A stretch of DNA of 64,000 nt from Micromonospora chersina (lineage in GTDB: Bacteria > Actinomycetota > Actinomycetes > Mycobacteriales > Micromonosporaceae): contig NZ_FMIB01000002.1 in assembly GCF_900091475.1 (NCBI RefSeq), positions 1,550,001-1,614,000 on the forward strand, given 5' to 3'. Numbering within the stretch: position 1 is the stretch's first letter; every line of letters starts with the position of its first letter. Shown here in pieces: positions 8,013 through 18,526 of this stretch. The notes below the pieces were generated by a model. That model saw nothing but the letters and a program-made list of their open reading frames with translations. It was not told where the DNA came from and ran no database searches. A program made the translations under genes and the position numbers.

Positions 8013-9251
8013 GCCGCCCGTGAGCCGCTCCGCCGCCCCGGCGAGCTGGTCGCGGCGACGGATGAGGTACGCCGTCTCGGCGGTGTTGCCGGCCAGCCCG
8101 ATGGCCCGGTCGTACGCCGCGCGCGACTCCGCGCTCCGGCCGAGCCGGCGCAGCAGGGCGGCGCGGGCGGCGTGGAAGGCGTGGTAACCCTCCAGCGGCA
8201 GGCCGTCCACCTGCGCCAGGGCGACCTCCGGGCCGTCGAGCTCGGCGACCGCTACCGCCCGGTTGAGCCGCACGATCGGCGAGGGGTCGAGGCGCAGCAG
8301 CTGGTCGTAGAGCGCGACGACCTGCGACCAGTCGGTGTCCCGGGCGTCGGGGGCGTCGGTGTGGACGGCGTTGATCGCGGCGAGGATCTGGTACCGCCCC
8401 GGCGCCTGGCCGGACGCGAGCCGCGCGCGGACCAGGGCGTGGCCCTCGGCGATCAGCTCGCGGTCCCAGGCGCCCCGGTCCTGCTCCTCCAGGGTCACCA
8501 GCTCGCCGCTCGCCGACACCCGCGCCGCCCGGCGGGCCTCGGTCAGGAGCATCAGCGCCAGGAGGCCGGCGACCTCGCCGTCCGCCGGCATGAGGGCCCG
8601 GACCAGCCGGGTCAGCCGGATGGCCTCGGCGGTCAGGTCGCCGCGGACCGCCTCCGTGCCGGGGCCCGAGGCCAGGTAGCCCTCGTTGAAGATCAGGTAG
8701 AGGACGGCCAGCACCCCGGTGAGCCGGGCCGGGAGGTCGTCCCGGAACGGCACGCCGAAGGGGATCCGGGCCGCCTTGATCTTCGCCTTCGCGCGGGTGA
8801 TCCGCCGGCTCATGGCGCTCTCCTGGACCAGGAACGCGCGGGCGATCTCGGGCACGGTGAGCCCGCCGACCAGCCGGAGGGTCAGCGCGATGCGCACCTC
8901 CATGGCGAGAGCCGGGTGGCAGCAGGTGAAGACGAGGCGGAGCCGGTCGTCGTCGATGGCGCCGAGCGGCTCGGGGGTGTCGGACAGCATCAGCGCCTCC
9001 CGGTGTTTCTCCTCGCGCCTGACCTCCCGCCGGAGCCGGTCGACGGCCTTGCGGTGGGCGGTGGTGGTGAGCCACGCGCCGGGACTCGGCGGGACGCCCT
9101 CGACGGGCCAGCGCTCGACGGCGGTCGCGAACGCCTCGGCGGCCATGTCCTCGGCGATGTCGAGGTCGCCGAAGCGCCGGGCCAGGGCCGCGACCACCCG
9201 GGCCCACTCCTCGCGGTGGACGCGGGTGATCACCTCGTTGACGTCGGTCAT
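8010..9251 (-). CDS. ECF42-type RNA polymerase sigma factor with C-terminal TPR-like domain
   Basis: This 413-aa protein is about twice the length of an ordinary ECF sigma factor. Region 2 covers residues 5-75 (DIAEDMAAEAFATAVERWP) and region 4 about 105-165 (LTLRLVGGLTVPEIARAFLVQESAMSRRITRAKAKI). The long helical C-terminus ends in TPR-like repeats (LPLEGYHAFHAARAALLRRLGRSAESRAAYDRAIGLAGN). This layout and the adjacent DGPF gene are the hallmarks of group ECF42, whose C-terminal domain replaces an anti-sigma factor. Its ATG overlaps the stop of the upstream YCII-like gene (ATGA), so it is coupled to it. Confidence 0.93.
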   Translation of the reverse strand: MTDVNEVITRVHREEWARVVAALARRFGDLDIAEDMAAEAFATAVERWPVEGVPPSPGAWLTTTAHRKAVDRLRREVRREEKHREALMLSDTPEPLGAIDDDRLRLVFTCCHPALAMEVRIALTLRLVGGLTVPEIARAFLVQESAMSRRITRAKAKIKAARIPFGVPFRDDLPARLTGVLAVLYLIFNEGYLASGPGTEAVRGDLTAEAIRLTRLVRALMPADGEVAGLLALMLLTEARRAARVSASGELVTLEEQDRGAWDRELIAEGHALVRARLASGQAPGRYQILAAINAVHTDAPDARDTDWSQVVALYDQLLRLDPSPIVRLNRAVAVAELDGPEVALAQVDGLPLEGYHAFHAARAALLRRLGRSAESRAAYDRAIGLAGNTAETAYLIRRRDQLAGAAERLTGG

Positions 9252-9580
9252 CAGCCCAGGAACGGCCGGAGTTCGACCCTCCGGTTGCAGGCCTTCGACC
9301 CGGAGGCGGCGAGCCGGAGCGCCACGTCGAGGTGGGGCGCCTCGATGATCCAGAAGCCGATGACCTGCTCCTTCGACTCCACGTAGGGCCCGTCGGTGAA
9401 CACCGGCTCCCCGCCGCGGCCGTCGACCACCGTGGACGAGGCGGCCGACGCGAGACCGCCGGCGAAGACCCAGTGGCCGTCGGCCCGGAGCCGCTCGTTG
9501 AAGACGTCGATCGCGGCCATCTCCGCCTCGGTGGCGAGGTCGGCCGTGTCGGTGAGCACGGACATCAGGTACTGCGCCAT
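9251..9580 (-). CDS. YCII-related (DGPF) protein, ECF42 partner
   Basis: The 109-aa protein belongs to the DGPF/YCII family; its signature here reads FTDGPYVESKEQVIGFWIIE (residues 64-83). It is a small alpha/beta-barrel dimer of unknown biochemical role that is genetically tied to ECF42 sigma factors. The ATG at 9580 (MAQYLMSVL) is preferred over 9589 because AGGAG lies 9 bases before it, whereas it is only one base from 9589. The gene leads a two-gene operon with the sigma factor and is preceded by a candidate ECF-type promoter. Confidence 0.9.
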   Translation of the reverse strand: MAQYLMSVLTDTADLATEAEMAAIDVFNERLRADGHWVFAGGLASAASSTVVDGRGGEPVFTDGPYVESKEQVIGFWIIEAPHLDVALRLAASGSKACNRRVELRPFLG

Positions 9581-9634
9581 GGGGGTCATCTCCTGTCGCC
9601 GGGTGGCCGCCCCTCGGGGCCGCCTGTCACCCCT

Positions 9635-9663
9635 GCTACGAACGCCGCCGCCCCGATCCGACA
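9635..9663 (-). promoter_or_regulatory. Candidate ECF42 autoregulated promoter
   Basis: On the minus strand TGTCGG, 17 bases, CGTAGC, about 55 bases before the DGPF gene. TGTCGA-like -35 elements are associated with ECF42 targets. The assignment rests on pattern and position only. Confidence 0.45.
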
Positions 9664-9702
9664 CGCGCGCCGGGATTTCTCCGACGCATTGTCCCCCGCT
9701 TC

Positions 9703-11436
9703 TCAGAGCGCGACGATCGCGGCCGACTCCGCCGGCAGTTCGATCCCGTCCCGCATGACGGTGACCCCTTCGGAGGTGGCGAGCAGCACCCGGCGCACCA
9801 CACCGGGCAGGTTGATCCGCTGCGCCTTGCCGGCCAGGTTCGCCACCACGAGGCAGCCGCCGCGGCGCATCAGCAGGAACTGGTCGCCGTGGCGTACCTC
9901 GACGTGGCTGAGCCGCGGGTCGGACAGGTCGGGGCGGCGCTTGCGCAGCGCGATGAGCCGCCGGTAGAAGTCGTACATCTCCCGGTGCTCGGGCTTGTCC
10001 AGCTCGGCCCAGTCGAGCCGGGACCGCACGAAGGTCTGCGGGTCCTGCGGGTCGGGCACGTCCCCCGGCGGCCAGCCGTGGGCCGCGAACTCCCGCCGGC
10101 GCCCGGTCGCCACGGCGGTGGCCAGCTCCGGCTCCGGGTGGCTGGTGAAGAACTGCCAGGGGGTGCTGGCGGCCCACTCCTCCCCCATGAACAGCATGGG
10201 GGTGAACGGCGCGGTCATGAGCAGGGTGGCGCCGACGCGCAGCAGCCCGGCGGAGAGCGTGGCGGAGATCCGGTCCCCGGTGGCCCGGTTGCCGATCTGG
10301 TCGTGGTTCTGGAGGTACGCCACGAACCGGTGCCCCGGCGTGCGCTGCCGGTCGACGGGCCGGCCGTGGCTGCGGTTGCGGAAGCTGGACCAGGTGCCGG
10401 CGTGGAAGAACGCACCGGTCAGCACGTCGGTGAGGCATTCGAGCGAGCCGAAGTCGCCGTAGTAGCCCTGCCGTTCCCCGGTGAGCAGGGTGTGCAGCGC
10501 GTGGTGGGCGTCGTCGTTCCACTGGGCGTGCAGCCCGTAGCCGCCGGCCTCCCGCGGGGTGATCAGCTTCGGGTCGTTGAGGTCGCTCTCGGCGATCAGC
10601 GACAGCGGCCGGCCCAGGTGGGTGGAGAGCGTCTCCACCTCGACCGCGACCTCCTCCAGGAGGTGGGTGGCCCGGGAGTCGGGCATGGCGTGCACGGCGT
10701 CCAGCCGCAGCCCGTCGACGTGGTAGTCGCGCAGCCACATGAGCACGCTGTCGACGATGTAGCGGCGCACCCCGTCGGAGTGCGGCCCGTCCAGGTTGAC
10801 GGTGCGGCCCCAGGGGTTGCTCTGCTCGCTGAGGTACGGCGCGAACCGCGGCGCGTAGGCCCCGGAGGGCCCGAAATGGTTGTAGACGACGTCGAGGATC
10901 ACCCCCAGCCCCTTCGCGTGCGCCGCGTCGACGAAGCGCTTGAGCCCGTCCGGCCCGCCGTACGGCTCGTGCGGCGCGTACCAGCAGACGCCGTCGTAGC
11001 CCCAGTTGTGCTCGCCGTTGAAGGCGTTGACCGGGAGCAGCTCGATGAGGTCGACGCCGAGGTCGACCAGGTGGTCGAGGCGGCCGATCGCCGCGTCGAA
11101 GGTGCCCTCCGGGGTGAAGGTGCCGATGTGCAGCTCGTAGAGGACGCTGCCGGGCAGCTGCCGCCCGGTCCAGCCCTGGTCGGTCCAGCCGAACGCGGCG
11201 TGGTCGTAGCGCCGGCTCGGCCCGTGCACGCCCTGCGGCTGCCAGGCCGACCGGGGGTCGGGCAGGGCCCGCTCGTCGTCGTCGAGGAGGAACGCGTAGT
11301 CGGTGCCGGGTCCGGCGCCGGGCACCTCGACCCGCCACCAGCCCTCCGGCCCGGGACGCATGTCGTGGTCGGCGACGCCGGGCAGGCGCAGCCGGACCCG
11401 GGCGGCTTCGGGCGCCCACACCGTGAACTCGGTCAT
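9703..11436 (-). CDS. treZ: Malto-oligosyltrehalose trehalohydrolase
   Basis: This 577-aa GH13 enzyme releases trehalose from maltooligosyl-trehalose. An N-terminal CBM48/E-set domain (VWAPEAARVRLRLPG) is followed by the barrel with GVDLIELLPVNAFNGEHNWGYDG, the nucleophile region VDGLRLDAVHAM, the acid/base region SLIAESDLND and the transition-state Asp in LQNHDQIGNRA. Length is normal for TreZ. Its ATG overlaps the treY stop (ATGA), so it is the third gene of glgX-treY-treZ. All act in the cytoplasm on glycogen-derived chains. Confidence 0.96.
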   Translation of the reverse strand: MTEFTVWAPEAARVRLRLPGVADHDMRPGPEGWWRVEVPGAGPGTDYAFLLDDDERALPDPRSAWQPQGVHGPSRRYDHAAFGWTDQGWTGRQLPGSVLYELHIGTFTPEGTFDAAIGRLDHLVDLGVDLIELLPVNAFNGEHNWGYDGVCWYAPHEPYGGPDGLKRFVDAAHAKGLGVILDVVYNHFGPSGAYAPRFAPYLSEQSNPWGRTVNLDGPHSDGVRRYIVDSVLMWLRDYHVDGLRLDAVHAMPDSRATHLLEEVAVEVETLSTHLGRPLSLIAESDLNDPKLITPREAGGYGLHAQWNDDAHHALHTLLTGERQGYYGDFGSLECLTDVLTGAFFHAGTWSSFRNRSHGRPVDRQRTPGHRFVAYLQNHDQIGNRATGDRISATLSAGLLRVGATLLMTAPFTPMLFMGEEWAASTPWQFFTSHPEPELATAVATGRRREFAAHGWPPGDVPDPQDPQTFVRSRLDWAELDKPEHREMYDFYRRLIALRKRRPDLSDPRLSHVEVRHGDQFLLMRRGGCLVVANLAGKAQRINLPGVVRRVLLATSEGVTVMRDGIELPAESAAIVAL

Positions 11437-13739
11437 GCGGCTGCCTCCACGGAGTCGGTGGGAGCGAGGAGGGCGACGGGATAGGTGCTCAGCAGATCGT
11501 GCATCAGCAGCTCAGACCCACTGTAGACCCGACCGGTGAACACGTCCGTAACACTGTTGCCGGAAATCGCCAGCGTCGTGTCGCCCCAGCCGCCGGCGCG
11601 GGCCAGCCGCAGCGGCAGCCGGGTGGCCACCGCGACGGCGCCGCCCCGGTCGAAGGCCACCGCGTGCGCGCCGGCCGGGCCCTGCGCGGGCACCGGCCGG
11701 TAGCCGGTGAACAGCTCCGGGCGGTCCCGGCGCAGCCGCAGGGTGCGGGAGACCACGAGCAGCTTCGCCGCGCCGTCGGCGGCCACCGCGGGCCGCCAGC
11801 CGGCGTCGAGCCGGGCCAGCAGGTCCCGGCGTACGGCGAAGTCGACCGGGCGGCGGTTGTCCGGGTCGACCAGGGAGTTCTCCCACAGCTCGGTGCCCTG
11901 GTAGGTGTCCGGAACACCGGGCATGGCGAGCTGGACCAGCTTCTGCCCGAGCGAGTTGGACCAGCCGGCCGGGGTGATCTCGTCGGCGAACGCGGTGAGC
12001 TGGGCGTGCAGCTCCGGGTCGTCGTACATCCGGTCGACAAGGGCGTGCAGCTCGTGCTCGAACGCCGGGTCCGGGTCGGCCCAGCTCGTCGACGCCGACG
12101 CCTCCCGGGCGGCCTTCTCCGCGTACGCGTGCAGGCGCTCCCGCTCGATCGGCCAGGCCCCGACGGCGGTCTGCCAGAGCAGGTGGGCGAACGCGGGGTC
12201 GGCCAGCGGCGCCCGGGACATCCAGTCGGCGACCCGTTCGGCCCAGCGCCCGGGCAGCTCGGACAGGACGGCGAGCCGGGCCCGGATGTCCTCGCCGCGC
12301 TTCGTGTCGTGGGTGGAGAGCGTGGTCATGCTCGCCGGCCAGCGCACCTGACGGGCGGCGGCGAAGCGGTGGAACTCGGCCGGCGCCACCCCGAAGTGGG
12401 CCGGGCTGCCGCCCACCTCGTTGAGGGCCACGAACCGGCTCCACCGGTAGTAGGCGGTGTCCTCCACGCCCTTGGCCATGACCGCGCCGGAGAGCTGCGG
12501 GAAGCGGGCGGCCAGCTCGTGGTCGGGGTCGCGGAGCCGGGCGGTGACCGCGTCCAGCACGGTGGTCAGGTCGGGGCGGCGCCGGCCGGCCTCGGCGCGG
12601 GCGGCGGCCAGGTGCCGGGCGCCCTCCGGCGGGTAGCCGCGGTAGACCGGGAAGCAGGCGGCCAGCTCGGCGAGGGCCGGCCGGACCTGCTCGGCGGGCA
12701 GTTCGGGGACGAGCGCGGCGAGCCGGCTCAGCTCGGCGGCGAGCAGCCGGGTGGCCGCCGCCAGCTTGGTGTCGTGGGTGAGGTCCTCCCACGAGGTGTG
12801 CCGGCCGGTCAGCCGGCCGTCCAGCGCCGTGAAGTCCGCCTCGGCGTCCGGGTCGACGAAGAGCCCACCGGCCGCGGCCAGGGCGTCGTAGCCGGTGGTG
12901 CCGTCGACCGGCCAGTCCGGCAGCTCCTCCCCGTACTCCAGGATCTTCTCGACCACCAGCCACGCGCCGGGCGCGGCGGCGCGCAGCCGCGCCAGGTAGC
13001 CGGCGGGGTCGCGCAGCCCGTCCGGGTGGTCGACGCGGATGCCGTCGAGGTCGCCGGCGGCGGCCCAGCGCAGGATCTCCGCGTGGGTGGCGCGGAAGAC
13101 CTCCGGGTCCTCCACCCGGAGGCCGGCCAGGTCGGAGACGGCGAAGAACCGGCGGTACGTCAGCTCGGTGTCGCCGCGGCGCCAGTTGACCAGCTCGTAG
13201 TGCTGCCGGTCGTGCACCTCGCGCGGGGTGCCGTCCCCGGTGCCGTCGGCGATCGGGAAGCGGTGCTCGTGGTAGCGCAGCTCGCCGTCGACCACCTTGA
13301 GGTCGTCGAGGGCGTCGGGGGTGTCGGCGAGGACGGGCAGCAGCAGCCGGCCCCGGTCCCAGTCGATGTCGAACCAGTCCGCGTACGCCGAGGCCCGGCC
13401 CCGGCGCAGCACGTCCCACCAGGCCGGGTTGGCCGCCGGCCGGGCCACCCCGGCGTGGTTGGGCACGATGTCCACGACCAGGCCGAGCCCCGCCGCGCGC
13501 AGCGCCCGGACGAGGCGCTGCCGGCCGCCCTCGCCCCCGAGTTCCGGGTTGACCGCCCGGTGGTCGACCACGTCGTAGCCGTGCTGCGAGCCGGGGGTGG
13601 CGGTGAGCAGGGGCGCGCTGTAGAGGTGGGTGACGCCGAGGTCGGCCAGGTAGCCGGCGAGGCCGGCGGTGGCGTCGAGGTCGAAGCCGGGGCGGACCTG
13701 GATCCGGTAGGTGCTGCGGGGGTGAGGGGTGTCGGGCAT
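11433..13739 (-). CDS. treY: Malto-oligosyltrehalose synthase
   Basis: This 768-aa GH13 enzyme isomerises the reducing-end alpha-1,4 bond of a maltodextrin to the alpha,alpha-1,1 bond of trehalose. It opens STYRIQVRPGFDLDATAGLAGYLADLGVTHLYSAPLL, typical of TreY. It has VDIVPNHAG, the nucleophile motif DGIRVDHPDGL, WLVVEKILEYGE (acid/base Glu) and STHDTKRGED. The start lies 3 bases after the glgX stop, and the stop overlaps treZ. The end codes for a beta-sandwich (LPLRLARAGGWGDTTLAI). Confidence 0.96.
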   Translation of the reverse strand: MPDTPHPRSTYRIQVRPGFDLDATAGLAGYLADLGVTHLYSAPLLTATPGSQHGYDVVDHRAVNPELGGEGGRQRLVRALRAAGLGLVVDIVPNHAGVARPAANPAWWDVLRRGRASAYADWFDIDWDRGRLLLPVLADTPDALDDLKVVDGELRYHEHRFPIADGTGDGTPREVHDRQHYELVNWRRGDTELTYRRFFAVSDLAGLRVEDPEVFRATHAEILRWAAAGDLDGIRVDHPDGLRDPAGYLARLRAAAPGAWLVVEKILEYGEELPDWPVDGTTGYDALAAAGGLFVDPDAEADFTALDGRLTGRHTSWEDLTHDTKLAAATRLLAAELSRLAALVPELPAEQVRPALAELAACFPVYRGYPPEGARHLAAARAEAGRRRPDLTTVLDAVTARLRDPDHELAARFPQLSGAVMAKGVEDTAYYRWSRFVALNEVGGSPAHFGVAPAEFHRFAAARQVRWPASMTTLSTHDTKRGEDIRARLAVLSELPGRWAERVADWMSRAPLADPAFAHLLWQTAVGAWPIERERLHAYAEKAAREASASTSWADPDPAFEHELHALVDRMYDDPELHAQLTAFADEITPAGWSNSLGQKLVQLAMPGVPDTYQGTELWENSLVDPDNRRPVDFAVRRDLLARLDAGWRPAVAADGAAKLLVVSRTLRLRRDRPELFTGYRPVPAQGPAGAHAVAFDRGGAVAVATRLPLRLARAGGWGDTTLAISGNSVTDVFTGRVYSGSELLMHDLLSTYPVALLAPTDSVEAAA

Positions 13740-13742
13740 GGG

Positions 13743-15863
<2,121 letters not shown>

Positions 15864-16183
15864 GTCGCTCCTTCGGCCATGATCATGAGCGCACCGGACG
15901 GGCGGGCCGCCGGTGCGCACGCCGCTAATGCCCCGCCGCACGCTCCGGCAATCCACCCCTTCGGACCGTAACCGAAATCCACCCACCTGAGGTGGGCCGG
16001 ACCTTCGGGTGTCGTCCGTCACGATCGCCCTTTTCGAGATGCGGGTTCGCGCCGGATGGCTTTTCCTGGATCGCGGACGCGCGTGCCCGCGCGCGGTCCG
16101 CCCGGCCGTTCGGCCGTCCCCACCACGCACCCCACGCCGCCACTGACGCCGGCGCGTACCAGCACGCTTGGACGGAGATCGAT
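15864..16183. other. Divergent intergenic region between glgX and the GT4 gene
   Basis: This 320-base gap holds the promoters of both operons. It contains a perfect palindrome CATGATCATG (15878-15887) just before the glgX ribosome-binding site and a dyad CCCACC-TGA-GGTGGG (15982-15996) near the middle. Either could be an operator. No open frame with convincing coding character is seen. Confidence 0.5.
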
Positions 16184-17581
16184 GTGACCACCCTGCGGGT
16201 CGGCGCGCAGCCCGCCACCGCGACGGACCGGACCCACCGGCCCACCCTCACCTCCCGCCCGACCATCCCACCGCAGACCGGCGTGCCGCCCCGGACCCGG
16301 CGCATCCTCATGCTGTCGTGGGAGTACCCGCCGGTGCTCGTCGGTGGCCTCGGCCGCCACGTGCACGCGCTCTCCGTCGCCCTGGCCGCCGCCGGCCACG
16401 AGGTCACCGTGGTCACCCGGCACGCCGAGGGCGCTCCCCTGGAGGAGTACGCCGACGGCGTGCGGATCGTCCGCGCCGCCGAGGACCCGGTCACCTTCCC
16501 GCTCGCCACCGGCTCCCTGCTGGCCTGGACCATGGCGTTCAACCACACCCTGACCCGGGCCGCCCTACGCGCCGCGGAGTCCGGCGCGTACGACGTCATC
16601 CACGCCCACGACTGGCTGGTCGCGCACACCGCCATGACCCTGCGCGAGCACCTCGACGTGCCGCTGGTCAGCACCATCCACGCCACCGAGGCCGGCCGGC
16701 ACCAGGGCTGGCTGCCCGAGGAGATGAACCGCACCATCCACGGCGTCGAGCACTGGCTCGCCACCGAGTCCGGCCGGGTGATCGTCTGCTCCGGCTACAT
16801 GCGCGACGAGGTGGGCGCGCTGTTCGGGGTGGACCCGACCCGGGTCGACGTGGTCCCCAACGGGGTGGAGCCGCACCGCTGGCGGGTGCCCGGCTCGGCG
16901 GTCGCCGCCGCCCGGGCCCGGTTCGCCGGTGACGGTCCGCTGGTCACCTTCGCGGGCCGCCTGGTCTACGAAAAGGGCGTGCAGCACCTGCTCGCCGGGC
17001 TACCCCGGCTCCGCGACCGGCACCCCGGGCTGCGCGCGGTGATCGTCGGCGACGGGCCATACCGGGCGACCCTGGAGGCCGAGGTGCACCGGCTCGGGCT
17101 GGGCGCCACCGTCAGCATGCCGGGCTTCCTGGGCGGCACCGACCTGCCGGCCGTGATGGCCGCCTCGGACTGCTTCGCCGTGCCGAGCATCTACGAGCCG
17201 TTCGGCATGGTGGCGCTGGAGGGTGCCGCCGCCGGCGCGCCGCTCGCCGTGTCCCGCACCGGCGGGCTGGCCGAGATCGTCGAGCCGGGCGTCACCGGCC
17301 TGACCTTCGCCCCGCAGGACCCCGACGGGCTTTCCGAGGCGGTGCACACGCTGCTCTCCGACCGGGACCGGGCACGGCTGCTCGCCCGGCGCGCCCGCAC
17401 CATGGTCCACGAGCAGTACGGCTGGTCCGCCATCGCGTCCCGCACCGCCGCCGCGTACGCGTCCGCCATCGCGGGCGATCCCACGTTCACGGCCGCCCGG
17501 GCCGAGCAGCGGATGGCCGCCGGCCGGACCCTGCCCGCCCTGCCCGAGGGCAACCTGCTCGCTGCCGCCGGCCTGCGCTGA
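16184..17581 (+). CDS. GT4 glycosyltransferase, glycogen synthase/Rv3032-like
   Basis: The 465-aa protein is a GT-B retaining glycosyltransferase. After a proline/threonine-rich leader of about 38 residues it has RILMLSWEYPPVLVGGLGRHV, the nucleotide-sugar glycine loop of glycogen synthase-like enzymes. Later come HAHDWLVAHTA, VVPNGVEPHRW, VTFAGRLVYEKGVQHLL and the donor-binding E-x7-E region PSIYEPFGMVALEGAAAGAP. The start motif resembles mycobacterial Rv3032 (alpha-1,4-glucosyltransferase of glycogen or methylglucose polysaccharide). It is divergent from the debranching/trehalose operon, which fits a biosynthetic counterpart. GTG 16184 is chosen for its GGAG 8 bases upstream. Confidence 0.88.
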   Translation: MTTLRVGAQPATATDRTHRPTLTSRPTIPPQTGVPPRTRRILMLSWEYPPVLVGGLGRHVHALSVALAAAGHEVTVVTRHAEGAPLEEYADGVRIVRAAEDPVTFPLATGSLLAWTMAFNHTLTRAALRAAESGAYDVIHAHDWLVAHTAMTLREHLDVPLVSTIHATEAGRHQGWLPEEMNRTIHGVEHWLATESGRVIVCSGYMRDEVGALFGVDPTRVDVVPNGVEPHRWRVPGSAVAAARARFAGDGPLVTFAGRLVYEKGVQHLLAGLPRLRDRHPGLRAVIVGDGPYRATLEAEVHRLGLGATVSMPGFLGGTDLPAVMAASDCFAVPSIYEPFGMVALEGAAAGAPLAVSRTGGLAEIVEPGVTGLTFAPQDPDGLSEAVHTLLSDRDRARLLARRARTMVHEQYGWSAIASRTAAAYASAIAGDPTFTAARAEQRMAAGRTLPALPEGNLLAAAGLR

Positions 17582-17590
17582 CCCGAGCCA

Positions 17591-17627
17591 CGACGGCCGC
17601 CGACCCCGCTCGGGGCGGCGGCCGTCG
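17591..17627 (+). terminator. Hairpin terminator after the GT4 gene
   Basis: A 16-17 bp GC-rich stem with one bulge and a GCTC loop starts 10 bases after the stop. There is no clear T-run, as is usual in this kind of genome. Confidence 0.7.
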
Positions 17628-17730
17628 TCGTGGTTCAGGGACAGCGGAACCAGGGCTGCCTCCGTCGCGCCTCGACCGTCAGGCGCCAGGCTCTTGGCAT
17701 GCTCCACCCAGGGCACCTAGCGTCCGACCC

Positions 17731-17925
17731 ACGGCCAAGAAGCTGCGGCTGGTCGGCTCGGCGGAGATCCGCGTTCTCCTCGGAGGCGTGTCGCGTCAGC
17801 GCGCCTACCAGATCACCAGCCGCCGCGACTTTCCCGAGCCCGTTGCCGTGCTCCAGATGGGCAACGTCTGGCTCGCCGAAGACGTCGAGAAATGGATCGC
17901 GGAGAAGCGTCCCGACATGGACTGA
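17731..17925 (+). pseudogene. Remnant of an AlpA-like helix-turn-helix DNA-binding protein
   Basis: The frame encodes TAKKLRLVGSAEIRVLLGG, then SRQRAYQITSRRDFPEPVAV and MGNVWLAEDVEKWIAEKRPDMD before TGA. This is a complete winged/MerR-like HTH of the small AlpA/excisionase-like type (about 65 residues). No ATG, GTG or TTG is in frame at or anywhere near the expected start; the frame stays open far upstream, but without a usable start codon. The only internal start (GTG in GGVSRQ, about 17791) would remove the first part of the HTH. It is probably a start-less remnant, or a gene with an unusual start or a sequence error. Such small HTH genes often sit by themselves in actinomycete genomes. Confidence 0.65.
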
Positions 17926-17975
17926 GCCCCGACCTGCCGACCATGACGGGTGCCAAAAGGCTGCTGCGTCGCCCC

Positions 17976-17981
17976 TAAGAT
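17976..17981 (+). promoter_or_regulatory. -10 box of a probable leaderless promoter
   Basis: TAAGAT, then 7 bases, then the ATG of the acetyltransferase at 17989. It supports this ATG over the ATG at 17950. Confidence 0.55.
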
Positions 17982-17988
17982 CGCGATC

Positions 17989-18489
17989 ATGCGGGAGGTT
18001 GGGCTGACGGTTCGGCCGGCGGGCGTGGCGGATGTTCCTTCGTTGGTGGAGTTGCGGCTGGCCAACGCCGAGGCCCACCTCGCTCTCGATCCCGACGCCT
18101 ACCGCGTTCCGCGGCGTGAGGCGGTGGTGCGCCACTTCACGGCCGTGCTGGCCGACGAGTCGGGACGCGATGCTGTTCTCGTCGCCGAGGTTCGGGACGG
18201 CCGGGTGGTCGGGATGATCGAGGTGCTGCGGCAGTTCGAGCCGCCGGAGCATCAGATCCTGCGTCCTGAACCGTCGGCGCAGGTGCACACTGTCGTGCTT
18301 CCTGACGCCAGAGGGCTCGGGGTGGGAGCAGCGCTGCTGGAGGCGGCCGAACGGTGGGCGACGGACCGAGGGATCACGTACCTGTCCGCCGGGATCCACC
18401 ACCGCAACGCGGGCGCGGTGCGCTTCTACGGTCGGCACGGCTACACCGATGCCGGTTGCTCCCTGGGCAGGCGTCTGGGCGTCCGGTGA
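17989..18489 (+). CDS. GNAT family N-acetyltransferase
   Basis: The 166-aa protein starts MREVGLTVRPAGVADVPSLVEL and has the GNAT core: HTVVLPDARGLGVGAALLEAAERWA (acetyl-CoA loop at about residues 103-127) and AGIHHRNAGAVRFYGRHGYTDAG at the C-terminus. The acceptor is unknown. A leaderless promoter points to ATG 17989. It lies 63 bases after the HTH remnant and is convergent with the esterase gene. Confidence 0.85.
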   Translation: MREVGLTVRPAGVADVPSLVELRLANAEAHLALDPDAYRVPRREAVVRHFTAVLADESGRDAVLVAEVRDGRVVGMIEVLRQFEPPEHQILRPEPSAQVHTVVLPDARGLGVGAALLEAAERWATDRGITYLSAGIHHRNAGAVRFYGRHGYTDAGCSLGRRLGVR

Positions 18490-18502
18490 CCAGTGGTACG
18501 CC

Positions 18503-18519
18503 AAGCCGCGCGGCGGCTT
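18503..18519. terminator. Small hairpin between convergent genes, with A-run
   Basis: AAGCCGC and GCGGCTT pair around a GCG loop, followed by CAAAA on the plus strand. It could serve either gene; for the minus-strand esterase the order T-run/stem is right. Confidence 0.5.
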
Positions 18520-18526
18520 CAAAAGA

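Noticed and set aside
9251..11419. Fusion of the DGPF protein with a long upstream region
   Set aside because: The upstream part is an off-frame reading of treZ. The AGGAG site and the conserved MAQYLMS start define a 109-aa protein.
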